Assembly (NCBI GenBank): GCA_016789225.1
Contig: JAEURI010000017.1
Span: 1 to 35,557, forward strand
Reading direction: 5' to 3'
DNA length: 35,557 nucleotides
From: Anaerolineales bacterium
GTDB lineage: Bacteria; Chloroflexota; Anaerolineae; Anaerolineales; Villigracilaceae
This document shows, in pieces, positions 1-9,185 of this stretch; within the stretch, counting starts at the first letter, position 1, and each line of letters begins with the position of its first letter. The notes under the pieces are model-generated. The model saw only the letters and a program-made list of their open reading frames with translations. It had not been told where the DNA came from and made no database searches. A program made the translations under genes and the position numbers.

Positions 1-3000
1 GTCGCTGCTGCAAGTCTCGCGCGCAGGCTTGCCGATGAATATGGCGAGAAGACAGGCCAGCCGCGTTTTGTCGCTGGCTCCATCGGCCCATCCGGCAAGT
101 TGCCGTCCACCAATGACCCCGAACTCTCGAATGTCAAATACGATGAACTCATCGACACCTTTTGCGAACAGGCCGTTGGTCTCATCAAAGGTGGCGTGGA
201 TGTTCTTTTAATTGAAACCTCTCAGGACATTCTCGAAGTCAAAGCCGCCATCACGGGCATTCACAAAGCTTTCAGCGAAACGAATGTCTACTTGCCGATC
301 CAGGCTCAAGTCACGTTGGATACGACCGGTCGCATGCTGCTCGGCACCGACATCAACGCATCCCTCACCATCCTCGAAGGCATGGGCATCGATGTCGTTG
401 GTCTCAATTGCTCCACCGGGCCCGAACACATGCGCGAGCCGATCCGTTTCCTTGGAGAAAATTCGACTCTGCCTGTTTCGTGCATTCCAAATGCCGGGTT
501 GCCGTTAAATGTCGATGGGCAGGCCGTGTATCCGCTTGAGCCCGAGCCGTATGCAAACGATATGTACGAGTTCGTGACCAAGCACAATGTCTCAGTGGTG
601 GGTGGATGTTGTGGGACGACTCCTGCTCATCTTAAGTTGCTTGTTGAAAAGCTGAATCATCATCCTCATCCCAAGCGACCGCATCACTCTACGCCTCAGC
701 TTGCTTCTGCCATGTCGGCCATTGCCATGCGACAGGACCCTGCCCCAACCCTGCTCGGCGAACGCTGCAACGCGCAGGGATCGCGCAAATTCAAACGCCT
801 CTTGCTCGAAGAAGATTACGACGGCATCCTCGACATTGCGCGTGAACAAGTGGCGGGCGGCGCGCATGCGCTTGATATTTCCGTCGCTGTCACCGAACGC
901 GCCGACGAAGGCGAGCAGATGCGCAAGGTCATCAAGAAATTGCAAATGGGTGTGGACGTTCCGCTTGTGATCGACACCACTGAAGTGGATGTGCTTGAGA
1001 TCGCATTGCAAACCGCGCCTGGACGTTGTTTGATCAACTCCACACATCTTGAATCTGGTCGAGAGAAAGCTGATAAGATCTTCGGTCTCGCCAAGAAATA
1101 CAACGCCGCTGTCATCGTTTTGACCATTGATGAGCAAGGCATGGCGAAGACCGCACAACGCAAATACGAAGTTGCCCAACGCATCTACGATATTGCCATC
1201 AACGATCACGGACTCAAACCCGAAGACCTCGTCTTCGACGACCTAACCTTCACTCTCGCTACAGGTGACGTTGAATTCGTTGACTCCGCCAAAGAGACCA
1301 TCGAAGGCATTCGCCTCATTAAACAAAAACTCCCCGGTGTAATGACTTCGCTCGGCGTAAGCAATCTCTCCTTCGGTCTAGCCCCGCAAGCCCGCCCGCC
1401 GCTCAACTCGGTCATGCTCTATCACTGCGTACAGGCTGGCTTGGATATGGCAATTGTTAACGCTGCACATGTAATGCCCTATGCTGAGATCGGCGCCGAA
1501 GAACGCGAACTCTGCGAAGACCTCATCTTCAACCGTCGCGAAGACGCACTTCAGCGATTCATTGAACATTTTGAGAATGTCGAAGTCACCACCGGCTCCA
1601 ATGTTGCCGACCCGACAGAAGGCATGACCCCTGAGCAACGCCTGCACTGGAAAATCCTGCACCGCTTCAAAGATGGTGTCGAAGCAGATATTGACGAGAT
1701 CATCAACCGCCCCGTAGGGATAGGGGCAAGCCCAGCCCCTACAAAACATGAAATTGCCGTTCACACATTAAACACGGTTCTCCTCCCCGCCATGAAAGAA
1801 GTGGGTGACAAGTTCGGTGCGGGTGAATTGATCCTGCCCTTTGTGCTTCAATCTGCCGAAGTAATGAAGAAGACCGTCTCTCACCTTGAAAATTACCTCG
1901 AAAAAGTGGAGGGTGTTACCAAGGGAACCGTCGTCATTGCCACCGTGTATGGCGATGTACATGACATCGGCAAAAACCTCGTCAAGACCATTCTTGCCAA
2001 TAACGGCTACACCGTCATTGACCTCGGCAAGCAAGTCCCTGCTGAGACGATCATTACCAAAGCTGTGGAAGCGAACGCAACCGCAATTGGTCTGTCTGCA
2101 TTGCTTGTATCCACTTCCAAGCAGATGCCGCTCATCGTCAACGAGATGCAGCGGCGCGGACATAAGATCCCGATCCTGATTGGCGGCGCCGCCATCAACC
2201 GCCGCTTCGGACGCCGCATACTCTTTACAGAAGGCGGCGAAGCCTATGAGCCGGGCGTCTTCTATTGCAAGGATGCCTTCGAAGGCCTGGATACAATGGA
2301 TCAGTTGATCGACCCCAAGCGCAAACCTGCCATGCTCGAACAACTCCGCAAAGACGCGGATATGGAAATGGGACGCGCCTCGCAAACTCCCGACTACCGT
2401 AAGACCGAGGGTACGCGTTCGAATGTTGTCCCTGCACCGATCGCCGTCCCTGCCAGGCTTGGTCAACGTATCGTCAAAGATATGCCGCTCGAAATGGTCT
2501 TGAAACATCTCAACATCAATGAACTGTATCGCCTCTCCTGGGGCGCAAAGAATACCCACGGTAAGGAATGGGAAAAACTCAAAGCTGATTTTGATGCCCG
2601 CCTCGCCAAGATGACCAAGGATGCGCTCAAAGATGGCTGGCTCAAACCGCAAGCTGTCTACGGCTACTTCGCCTGCCAGGCCGATGGCGATAACCTTATC
2701 ATTTATGAGAACGCAGAAGACAAAAAAGAAATTATGCGTTTCCACTTCCCGCGCCAGCCGTATGATGATCATCTGGCCCTTTCCGATTACTACGCCTCCA
2801 TCGAGTCCGGTCAAATGGATGTGGTGGCATTGCAGGTCGTCACAGTCGGTCAGGAGGCCAGCGACAAGTTTGACAAACTGCAAGCTGCCAACGACTACAC
2901 CGAAGCCTACTTCACCCACGGCCTCGCCGTCCAAACCGCTGAAGCGACCGCGAACTACCTGCACGAGCACATCCGTCGCGAACTCGGTCTCGCCGAGGAG

Positions 3001-3222
3001 CAGGGCAAGCGCTACTCATGGGGCTACCCTGCCATCCCTGAACTTGAAGACCATTTCAAAGTCTTCAAACTTTTACCAGCCGCTGAATCTGAACTCGGCA
3101 TGCAGCTCTCCACTTCAGGGCAGCTCATCCCTGAGCAGTCCACAGCCGCTATCATCGTCCACCACAAGGATGCGAAATATTATGCAGTGGGTGAGAGTCG
3201 TGTTGAACAATTGATGAAGTAG
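1..3222 (+). CDS. metH: Cobalamin-dependent methionine synthase, 5'-truncated by the window edge
   Basis: Transfers the methyl group of 5-methyltetrahydrofolate via cobalamin to homocysteine, giving methionine in the cytoplasm. The frame is open from base 1, so the true start lies upstream; 1073 residues are visible against roughly 1200 for the family. Domains in order: the end of the homocysteine-binding barrel with zinc ligands in GLNCSTGP (Cys codon 409-411) and VGGCCGTT (codons 607-612); the pterin-binding domain opening with LLGERCNAQGS near 750; the cobalamin cap domain; the B12 domain with DVHDIGKN (axial His codon 1960-1962); and the C-terminal activation domain with the AdoMet motif RYSWGYPA near 3010. 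Odd feature: the cap domain carries the residues GIGASPAPT, encoded by a palindromic repeat at 1714-1742. No sign of frameshift. Confidence 0.97.
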   Translation, partial: VAAASLARRLADEYGEKTGQPRFVAGSIGPSGKLPSTNDPELSNVKYDELIDTFCEQAVGLIKGGVDVLLIETSQDILEVKAAITGIHKAFSETNVYLPIQAQVTLDTTGRMLLGTDINASLTILEGMGIDVVGLNCSTGPEHMREPIRFLGENSTLPVSCIPNAGLPLNVDGQAVYPLEPEPYANDMYEFVTKHNVSVVGGCCGTTPAHLKLLVEKLNHHPHPKRPHHSTPQLASAMSAIAMRQDPAPTLLGERCNAQGSRKFKRLLLEEDYDGILDIAREQVAGGAHALDISVAVTERADEGEQMRKVIKKLQMGVDVPLVIDTTEVDVLEIALQTAPGRCLINSTHLESGREKADKIFGLAKKYNAAVIVLTIDEQGMAKTAQRKYEVAQRIYDIAINDHGLKPEDLVFDDLTFTLATGDVEFVDSAKETIEGIRLIKQKLPGVMTSLGVSNLSFGLAPQARPPLNSVMLYHCVQAGLDMAIVNAAHVMPYAEIGAEERELCEDLIFNRREDALQRFIEHFENVEVTTGSNVADPTEGMTPEQRLHWKILHRFKDGVEADIDEIINRPVGIGASPAPTKHEIAVHTLNTVLLPAMKEVGDKFGAGELILPFVLQSAEVMKKTVSHLENYLEKVEGVTKGTVVIATVYGDVHDIGKNLVKTILANNGYTVIDLGKQVPAETIITKAVEANATAIGLSALLVSTSKQMPLIVNEMQRRGHKIPILIGGAAINRRFGRRILFTEGGEAYEPGVFYCKDAFEGLDTMDQLIDPKRKPAMLEQLRKDADMEMGRASQTPDYRKTEGTRSNVVPAPIAVPARLGQRIVKDMPLEMVLKHLNINELYRLSWGAKNTHGKEWEKLKADFDARLAKMTKDALKDGWLKPQAVYGYFACQADGDNLIIYENAEDKKEIMRFHFPRQPYDDHLALSDYYASIESGQMDVVALQVVTVGQEASDKFDKLQAANDYTEAYFTHGLAVQTAEATANYLHEHIRRELGLAEEQGKRYSWGYPAIPELEDHFKVFKLLPAAESELGMQLSTSGQLIPEQSTAAIIVHHKDAKYYAVGESRVEQLMK
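1714..1742. repeat. Palindromic repeat translated in frame inside metH
   Basis: Outer arms GTAGGG and CCCCTAC bracket an inner GGGGC/GCCCC pair. The 29 bp are read through in frame and add GIGASPAP-type residues just after IDEIINRP in the cobalamin cap domain, at a loop before the helix AVHTLNTVLLPAMK. A related element lies at 11523-11571. Family membership is inferred from the shared arms and the AGGGGCAGGGCTTGCCCC-like core. Confidence 0.6.
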
Positions 3223-3241
3223 AAACTCGTATTTACAGACG

Positions 3242-3280
3242 CAGGGAAACACGTATACTAAGCGTGTTTCCCTGTCTTGT
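3242..3280 (+). terminator. Rho-independent terminator after metH
   Basis: A 12-bp perfect stem (CAGGGAAACACG at 3242-3253 with CGTGTTTCCCTG at 3263-3274) and a 9-nt loop are followed by a T-rich tract, TCTTGTTTT. The T tract runs straight into the ATG of the next gene at 3284. Confidence 0.8.
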
Positions 3281-3283
3281 TTT

Positions 3284-5788
3284 ATGTTGACTTACACTAC
3301 GAAATTCATCCGCTTTCTAGCATTTGAACTGATTGTCTCTGGATTGATCTCTGCCATCATCAGCGCCGTTCAGGGATATGAGTCGCTGTTGGCGCTGTCT
3401 GTATTTGTCATTGCCGTGGGCGGGGTCATCTTCTTAACCTCAAGCAATGCTTTCATCAGAAAACTTGTTGAAACCGCAGTCGCAAGCCGATTTGGAAGAT
3501 GGCTCGGTTTTATACCTCTCGTTCTTATCACGTTGTTCTTATTTGCTTATCAACCTGGGAAAGCTATCCTGTCTTCCTTGGGAGCGGTTCTATTTGCGTT
3601 TTGGTTGATCGGCGTGGAATTTCTTTGGTTCGCAAATCATCCGCGCAAGGGCACAACACAACGACCTGAATCAGAGCGTAGGCGGAGTACTGCATCGCTT
3701 CTTGCATTAATTCTCGCATTTGGGTTTTTGCTCATCCCGTCGCGCCTGCCATCCCTCCTTGGCGGCATCCCGATTGACCAGCCCATTGAATTTATTGTCT
3801 CTGCATTTTTGCTTCCACTTGTATGGATCATCGACAGATCTTTCTTTTCAAGAAGGTTTGTCATGGTTTCCCTGCTAATCCTGGTTGCCGCAAAGCTGAC
3901 ACTGTATTTGATCCTTCCCCAAAGCGGGTTTGGCGTGGGCGCATTTCGTACGGAGGATGTGTTTTCGATCAAGGAAAGCGAGCGAGGATACACCTCATGG
4001 CTTAATTCACCATACAGCGCTGTGATGGAGATGCCCTACACTAGCGTGCGTGAATTCCCAGTGGAATGGGTTAATGATCGTTTGGGCTACGATTTTGAGA
4101 AATTTCAGATATTGGTGGGGGTTGGCGGTTATGTCCGTGTGCGGGATGAAGGGAAAATAGTATTCATCGTCAAGGGCGCAAGATCGTATAGCGGGAATAT
4201 CGTCAATACTCAAACCTCCATTGTGCTGGACGATTATGCAGATTTGAACAAAGCGCTTTATGAAGAACTTCCTTCGGCAAAAGAATTCCAAATACGCGTT
4301 GAAACTTTTTATACAAAGTTCGGTGAAGCCCGCCTTGACCCTGTATTGCTTTATCCTGATGGTTCGTACAAATCCTTGTTTGAGAAGGCGGATGTGTGGA
4401 TGTCGAAGGAAGGATCGCTTTTGAGCGGGCAAACAACCTTGTTTCGATCGCTTCAGAATCTTCTTGCTTTGTTCTTCATGACAGGACTCATTTTCAGCGG
4501 GGCAAAAGGCTTGATGGGTTTGCTCAATCAAAATCGAATCTCCGAGGCGGATATTTATCTCGTGTTAACCGGCCTCCTTACATACTTCGTCGCCTTGCTC
4601 GTGGATAAACAGCAAATCCCATTGGTATTGATGGCATCCCTGGTTTTTACTGCTCTTGTGAAGATCATTGACTTCAAGTTGCGCCCGACCCGCCCGACCA
4701 TCCGCTCCTTTGTTTTGTTTGCAGGCGTTCTTTTTTTGTTCGGATATCTGGCTCTGGATATCAACAACCTGCGCTCCATCGCGAGCCTGCCCGAAGGACA
4801 GGATGGCCTGGAGTATCAGACCTTTGCGCGAAATATTTTTGTGAATGGCGATGAGTTCCTCGCACAGACTCCGCCGCGCGCGTACAAGATTTTGTTTCCG
4901 TATTTGGTTGGGTTGCTGCATGTTGGGTTCGGGCAGTCTGCTGCCGCACAGTTTTTCATGAATGCCTGGTGTGGCGTGTTATCTGCTGCATTGACGTTTG
5001 CACTTGCAAAATATTTTAAACTCTCGTTGACGGTCACGCTCCTGGCTTCCACGTCATTTTTGATGATTCTCTGCCTGCCATCATCGTTCATCTATTATTT
5101 TCGTTTTGGGTTGATCGAACCCGCTGCGGTTCTTTGCTTGATGTTGACCTTGTTCTTTGCGGCAAAACGGCGCAGGCTGGAAATGACCCTGGCGGCGATT
5201 CTGACCGTCCTCCTGCGCCTCGATTATCTTGGACTCGTCCTCGCCTCTTTCCTACTTTGGTCTGATCCTGTCACCGGTGGTTTTTCCTCCGCTTGGGCCT
5301 CGCTCTGGTCATGGACGATGCGCAATCTCAAACCATACTTTGCCTATGCTGCGCTCGTCATTCTACCGTCCTTGTTCATCATTTCGGCTTATTATGTGTT
5401 TGTCCCCAACTACATGCTCAGCGCCAGCGACGTGTCGCAATCGTCGTTCCTTTCCATGCTGGATGGATTCATGCGTGTGCTTCTGGGTGGAAATCTCAAC
5501 GATTTCCGCGAGAAGATTTCGCAAGGCTCGTTTGAGTTTTTGCTGATCGTCCTGCCGCTTGCATTGGGATTTCTGGTTTCGATGCTCTCGATTTTCCATC
5601 GCCGTGATATCTTTGCCAGAATAGACCTGCGCCTCGCGCTGCTAATTCCGGCAATTCTGCCAGCTTATATTGCCGTTCGCCCTGCCGCTTACTTTCCACG
5701 TTTCAGTTTCCCTCTTCTAGGATTGGATATTATCCTACTGGGGATGGTTTTTTATTTTGTGCTTTTAAGGCATAATAAATCTTCATAA
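3284..5788 (+). CDS. Large polytopic membrane protein, probable GT-C-type glycosyltransferase
   Basis: 834 residues. About four hydrophobic helices lie in residues 1-130 and more follow near 150-215. A soluble, probably extracytoplasmic part spans about 215-390, and a second long set of membrane segments runs from about 395 to the end. The stretch GLEYQTFARNIF...PPRAYKILFPYLVGLL after a hydrophobic helix (about 505-550) resembles the first outer loop and following helix of lipid-linked-sugar-dependent GT-C enzymes; this is a fold-level impression and no diagnostic motif is certain. The ATG at 3284 has no Shine-Dalgarno sequence because it abuts the metH terminator, so the true start could be later. 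It is the first of several membrane glycosyltransferase-like genes on this strand. Substrate unknown. Confidence 0.6.
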   Translation: MLTYTTKFIRFLAFELIVSGLISAIISAVQGYESLLALSVFVIAVGGVIFLTSSNAFIRKLVETAVASRFGRWLGFIPLVLITLFLFAYQPGKAILSSLGAVLFAFWLIGVEFLWFANHPRKGTTQRPESERRRSTASLLALILAFGFLLIPSRLPSLLGGIPIDQPIEFIVSAFLLPLVWIIDRSFFSRRFVMVSLLILVAAKLTLYLILPQSGFGVGAFRTEDVFSIKESERGYTSWLNSPYSAVMEMPYTSVREFPVEWVNDRLGYDFEKFQILVGVGGYVRVRDEGKIVFIVKGARSYSGNIVNTQTSIVLDDYADLNKALYEELPSAKEFQIRVETFYTKFGEARLDPVLLYPDGSYKSLFEKADVWMSKEGSLLSGQTTLFRSLQNLLALFFMTGLIFSGAKGLMGLLNQNRISEADIYLVLTGLLTYFVALLVDKQQIPLVLMASLVFTALVKIIDFKLRPTRPTIRSFVLFAGVLFLFGYLALDINNLRSIASLPEGQDGLEYQTFARNIFVNGDEFLAQTPPRAYKILFPYLVGLLHVGFGQSAAAQFFMNAWCGVLSAALTFALAKYFKLSLTVTLLASTSFLMILCLPSSFIYYFRFGLIEPAAVLCLMLTLFFAAKRRRLEMTLAAILTVLLRLDYLGLVLASFLLWSDPVTGGFSSAWASLWSWTMRNLKPYFAYAALVILPSLFIISAYYVFVPNYMLSASDVSQSSFLSMLDGFMRVLLGGNLNDFREKISQGSFEFLLIVLPLALGFLVSMLSIFHRRDIFARIDLRLALLIPAILPAYIAVRPAAYFPRFSFPLLGLDIILLGMVFYFVLLRHNKSS

Positions 5789-6059
5789 TGCCATTGGGAT
5801 TCTTCTAAGGTTTAATAGTTCTTCCTGTTTTGATCAATTTGATCACGGGGACTCTTGCTTGACCAATATGCTCAATATTGGGTGGAATCGGTAACCTCTT
5901 GGCAGGGGAACCCTGCCGCCGAATCACCACACTATTTGATCCGAAATGAGCGGCTATTCGTATTTTGTGCTTTATTTGGTAATGAGATGAAAGTGGGATG
6001 TCAAGTGCTGTTTTATAGGTGATAGCCGCATCGACCAGTAATGAAAAAGGACGTAATCA
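5789..6059. other. Intergenic region without a gene
   Basis: AT-rich 271-bp spacer. It contains a short hairpin, GGCAGGG/CCCTGCC at 5901-5917, with no T tract, and a small TGATCAA...TTGATCA dyad near 5832-5848. The ribosome binding site AAGGA precedes the ATG at 6060. No convincing promoter could be picked. Confidence 0.5.
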
Positions 6060-7610
6060 ATGAAAGCCCAAATTCGACCACAGCGCATTGCGCTCATGTT
6101 TGCCTTGTCTGTCGCTTTAATAGTCGGGTACTTTATAGTGCCGGATTATGGAGTAAGCTGGGACGAAATTCCCATATATCGTCATGCGGATCGAACCCTT
6201 GACGCCTATCAATACTTTTTTCATCCGGAGGATTATGCGGCCTATGACTCCGATACGCATTTAAATCTTTATGGCCCGGCGCACTTCATGCTTTCAGCGG
6301 CTCTCTCCCGAGTAATACTTGCCCTGCATCCGACCTGGTCACTGTTTACCGCATATCACTTTGTTTATTTTTTGAGCTTCTTATTCGGCGCTCTCTTTTT
6401 ATACCTTTTGGCAACGCGCTGGATGAGTGAATGGGCGGCATTTGGAATGACGCTGCTGTTTGTTACGCAACCACTCTTTTGGGGAAATGCGTTCATTAAT
6501 CCCAAAGATTTACCATTTATGACCTTTTTTATTGCCAGCCTTACCCTTGGCCTGCAAATGGTCGATGATTCTTCGAATTTTAAATGGTGGAAGATCCTCG
6601 CGGCTGGAGTTGTATTAGGGGTAACGACTTCAATCCGCTTATTGGGACCGATGGCAGGTGCATTTGTGATTTTATATGGTCTATGGAAATTTCCTCGTAA
6701 AACATTATCCATACTTCCCTATTATGTTCTCATTACGGGGATAACAACATACCTTACCTGGCCTTATCTGTGGAAGGGACCTGTTTCTAATTTTGTGGAA
6801 AGTTTGCAGGTCATGTATAGATTTCCAAACACGGGCGAGACCCTTTTCAACGGACAACTGTACGCTGCCAATCAGTTGCCGTGGATATATTTCCCAACCT
6901 TTATTGTTCTGCAATTGACAGAGCCTATGCTCATATTGATTGTAACTGGAGCAGCGCTTTCCGTATGGTTCTTTGTCACTGGCCGGAACAAAGAACCTGT
7001 TTTGCTGTTCATATTTTGGGGTTTATTGCCCGCTCTTTACATTGGCTCAGCCGAGAGTACGCTTTATGATAACGCCCGCCAGCTCATGTTCCTCATGCCG
7101 CCGCTTTTCATATTTGCGGGCATAGGTCTTGACGCACTTTGGGAACGTGTTAAAACCCATTTGCTGCGAATTGCACTGATATTGGCCATTTTCTTGCCTG
7201 GAGTGTATGCAAGCATCCAGCTTCATCCATATCAGTATATCTACTTTAACAGTTTGATTGGGGGAGCGGGTGGCGCCTTCCGAAAGTTTGACCTGGATTA
7301 TTCAGGCATCTCGTTCAAGGAGGCGCAGGAATACATCAATACAATTGCAGAGCCGGGAGTACAGATCGTCGTCATAGGGCCGCGGCAGAACGCCCGTGCC
7401 TATGCCCGTCCGGATCTTAAGAATAATTTCATCGGAACCCAGGATTTCATCGACCCCGAAGGCCTCGATTACTATTATGTTCTGTTTCTAACTCGTACCA
7501 ATGCGGACGAAAACCGCTGCATGGATGGCGAAATCATCTACACTGTCGAACGCGATGGCGGAGTATTGGCTTATATAAGAAAAGTGATCTCGAAGGAAAG
7601 ATGCTGGTAG
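6060..7610 (+). CDS. GT-C family membrane glycosyltransferase (paralogue of 9186-10970)
   Basis: 516 residues with about 11-12 membrane segments. Right after the first helix comes DYGVSWDE (residues 29-36), whose acidic pair fits the catalytic loop-1 position of GT-C enzymes that use polyprenyl-phosphate sugars. Other conserved blocks are FVTQPLFWGNAFINPKDLPF, TSIRLLGPMAG, LTWPYLWKGP and a C-terminal extracytoplasmic part starting LHPYQYIYFN. The same blocks occur in order in the protein at 9186-10970, so the two are paralogues; this copy lacks the roughly 120-residue insert of the other. Ribosome binding site AAGGA lies about 9 nt before the ATG. Likely role is transfer of a sugar to a glycan, lipid or protein outside the membrane; donor and acceptor cannot be told. 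Confidence 0.75.
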   Translation: MKAQIRPQRIALMFALSVALIVGYFIVPDYGVSWDEIPIYRHADRTLDAYQYFFHPEDYAAYDSDTHLNLYGPAHFMLSAALSRVILALHPTWSLFTAYHFVYFLSFLFGALFLYLLATRWMSEWAAFGMTLLFVTQPLFWGNAFINPKDLPFMTFFIASLTLGLQMVDDSSNFKWWKILAAGVVLGVTTSIRLLGPMAGAFVILYGLWKFPRKTLSILPYYVLITGITTYLTWPYLWKGPVSNFVESLQVMYRFPNTGETLFNGQLYAANQLPWIYFPTFIVLQLTEPMLILIVTGAALSVWFFVTGRNKEPVLLFIFWGLLPALYIGSAESTLYDNARQLMFLMPPLFIFAGIGLDALWERVKTHLLRIALILAIFLPGVYASIQLHPYQYIYFNSLIGGAGGAFRKFDLDYSGISFKEAQEYINTIAEPGVQIVVIGPRQNARAYARPDLKNNFIGTQDFIDPEGLDYYYVLFLTRTNADENRCMDGEIIYTVERDGGVLAYIRKVISKERCW

Positions 7611-7642
7611 GGTGGCTTTGACAGAATTTCCCAAAATATCCA

Positions 7643-7672
7643 GCCCAGTGCGCCGGGGACGGCGCACTGGGC
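7643..7672 (+). terminator. Strong hairpin after the first GT-C paralogue
   Basis: A 12-bp perfect GC-rich stem (GCCCAGTGCGCC with GGCGCACTGGGC) closes on a 6-nt loop 32 nt after the stop codon. There is no T run after it, so termination is possible but a repeat-type hairpin is equally likely. Confidence 0.45.
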
Positions 7673-7737
7673 AACTTATGCAAGTAGTCCATTAAAAAAG
7701 TAATATCATCATAAAAGAACTGGTAAGATGCTTATAT

Positions 7738-9102
7738 ATGAAAAAGCATTTGCGCCTCGCCTTGGCGTCCTGGTTTGTGGTTACATTTCTCGGCGTTGTA
7801 CAACTTGTTGCCATTTACCTGCGCAACGGCGTGGATGGACTCAACCTCTTCATTCAGGAATGGCCGCTTTCCAACCTTGCAGTGACTCTTGCTTCCACCT
7901 CCATCACCTGGCTATTGGCGGGTGCATTGCTGTATTTACTTGCCAACGAAAAAATTAACAAAGATAACCTCTGGCTCACTGCCGGATTCTTCCTCGTGAT
8001 GTTTGTGTATTTGCAGATCCTGCGCGAACGCTTCCGCTACGGTGATTATCACTATTACCTCGAAGCTGCCACCGCCCTCGCCAACGGACAGCCTCTCCCC
8101 GACACATACCTTTACCTGCCTCTTTGGGCAACCCTGCTGCAATTTATCGTATCCCTTGGCGACCAGGGCGTGATGATCGTTCTCTGGCTGGTTAACATCA
8201 TTGCCCTTTCCACTTTCTACTTTCTACTTATCCAAACCCTCGAACATTACGGCTTCTCTCATCACCTTTCCATTGCCATCACCATCCTCTTCCTCCTCGT
8301 CAACACCCCCTTAATGCGGACATTGGGTTTCATCCAAGTCAACCTCCTGACCTTGGATCTGATCCTTCTCGGCATTCTCGTGTATCCCAAAAACACTTTC
8401 GTCTCTGCGCTCGCGCTTGCGGTCGCTGTTCATCTCAAGACCTCTCCGGTCGTTATTGTGCTTGCTTTCCTTCTCGAATTCAACTGGCGTTGGATGTTCT
8501 GGTTCGCAGTCAGTTTCCTTGCCATTGGATTCTTGCCCATCGCCCTCAACGGTATGGATGTTTACTTCCAATATGTGAATAACGTAGTTCTCCTCACTCA
8601 AATTCCCGACACGAACTTCCACGACACCTCTTTTGACTCGTTCCTGCGCTTCTTAAATCCTTTCTTTGGGATTCAAATCGAACAAACCCGCCTGATGGCG
8701 CTCGGTGCGAAGGTACTCCTGCTGATAGCCACGCTGTACACGATGACACAGAATATCCGCACGCAATCCTTCTCCAAGGGGGATCGATTGCTCAACGCCG
8801 CACCTGCCTTGTTCGTTTTCATGACCCTCGGCTCGCCCATCGTTTGGGATCATCACGGCATCTTTGTCACACTGACCTTCCTGCTGATGTTCAAACGCAT
8901 TCAATCCCCAACGCATTGGATGATCTTTCTCGCCGCCTACTTCCTCGAGTTTATGCAGCCCTCCTTCGACTTCTTCCCGTGGTCGTATGGCCGACTTCTT
9001 GCTCCGATGATCGTCCTCTGGCTGATGTATGCCACATCCAAAAACGACGAGCCTTCTCCTTTCATCACCTCTGCAAACCAATGGCTTGCAAGATTGCAAT
9101 AA
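7738..9102 (+). CDS. GT87-like polyprenol-phosphate-mannose-dependent glycosyltransferase
   Basis: 454 residues with about ten membrane helices. The order of blocks fits the GT87/DUF2029 family: GDYHYYLEAATALANGQ in the first outer loop (about 100-116), PLWATLLQF, QVNLLTLDLILLGILV (about 200-215), then ALAVAVHLKTSPVVIVLAFL with the characteristic Lys-Thr-Pro-like position and the following RWMFWF helix. Family members transfer mannose or related sugars from a polyprenyl carrier on the outer face of the membrane. The ATG at 7738 has only a weak upstream GGTAAG. It sits between the two GT-C paralogues, so a shared glycan pathway is likely. Confidence 0.75.
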   Translation: MKKHLRLALASWFVVTFLGVVQLVAIYLRNGVDGLNLFIQEWPLSNLAVTLASTSITWLLAGALLYLLANEKINKDNLWLTAGFFLVMFVYLQILRERFRYGDYHYYLEAATALANGQPLPDTYLYLPLWATLLQFIVSLGDQGVMIVLWLVNIIALSTFYFLLIQTLEHYGFSHHLSIAITILFLLVNTPLMRTLGFIQVNLLTLDLILLGILVYPKNTFVSALALAVAVHLKTSPVVIVLAFLLEFNWRWMFWFAVSFLAIGFLPIALNGMDVYFQYVNNVVLLTQIPDTNFHDTSFDSFLRFLNPFFGIQIEQTRLMALGAKVLLLIATLYTMTQNIRTQSFSKGDRLLNAAPALFVFMTLGSPIVWDHHGIFVTLTFLLMFKRIQSPTHWMIFLAAYFLEFMQPSFDFFPWSYGRLLAPMIVLWLMYATSKNDEPSPFITSANQWLARLQ

Positions 9103-9104
9103 TC

Positions 9105-9168
9105 AACCACGAAGTATCACAAAGGGAGTTCTTGAAAACCTATGTGACCTTCGTCTCCTTTGTGGTTT
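9105..9168. repeat. Imperfect inverted-repeat element between glycosyltransferase genes
   Basis: Ends AACCAC and GTGGTT, with internal matching blocks ACAAAGG/CCTTTGT, ACGAAG/CTTCGT and TCAC/GTGA. It looks like a small non-coding mobile-type repeat filling the junction from the stop codon at 9102 to just before the next start. No second full copy is seen in the window, so the class is inferred. Confidence 0.45.
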
Positions 9169-9185
9169 AATGATTGCCATCAGCC

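Noticed and set aside
1768..2970. Long minus-strand open frame (400 codons) opposite metH
   Set aside because: It lies fully antisense to conserved metH domains, has no family motif and reflects metH codon bias.
7728..7958. 76-residue frame starting 10 nt before the GT87-like gene
   Set aside because: It runs in another frame across the conserved gene with no family similarity.
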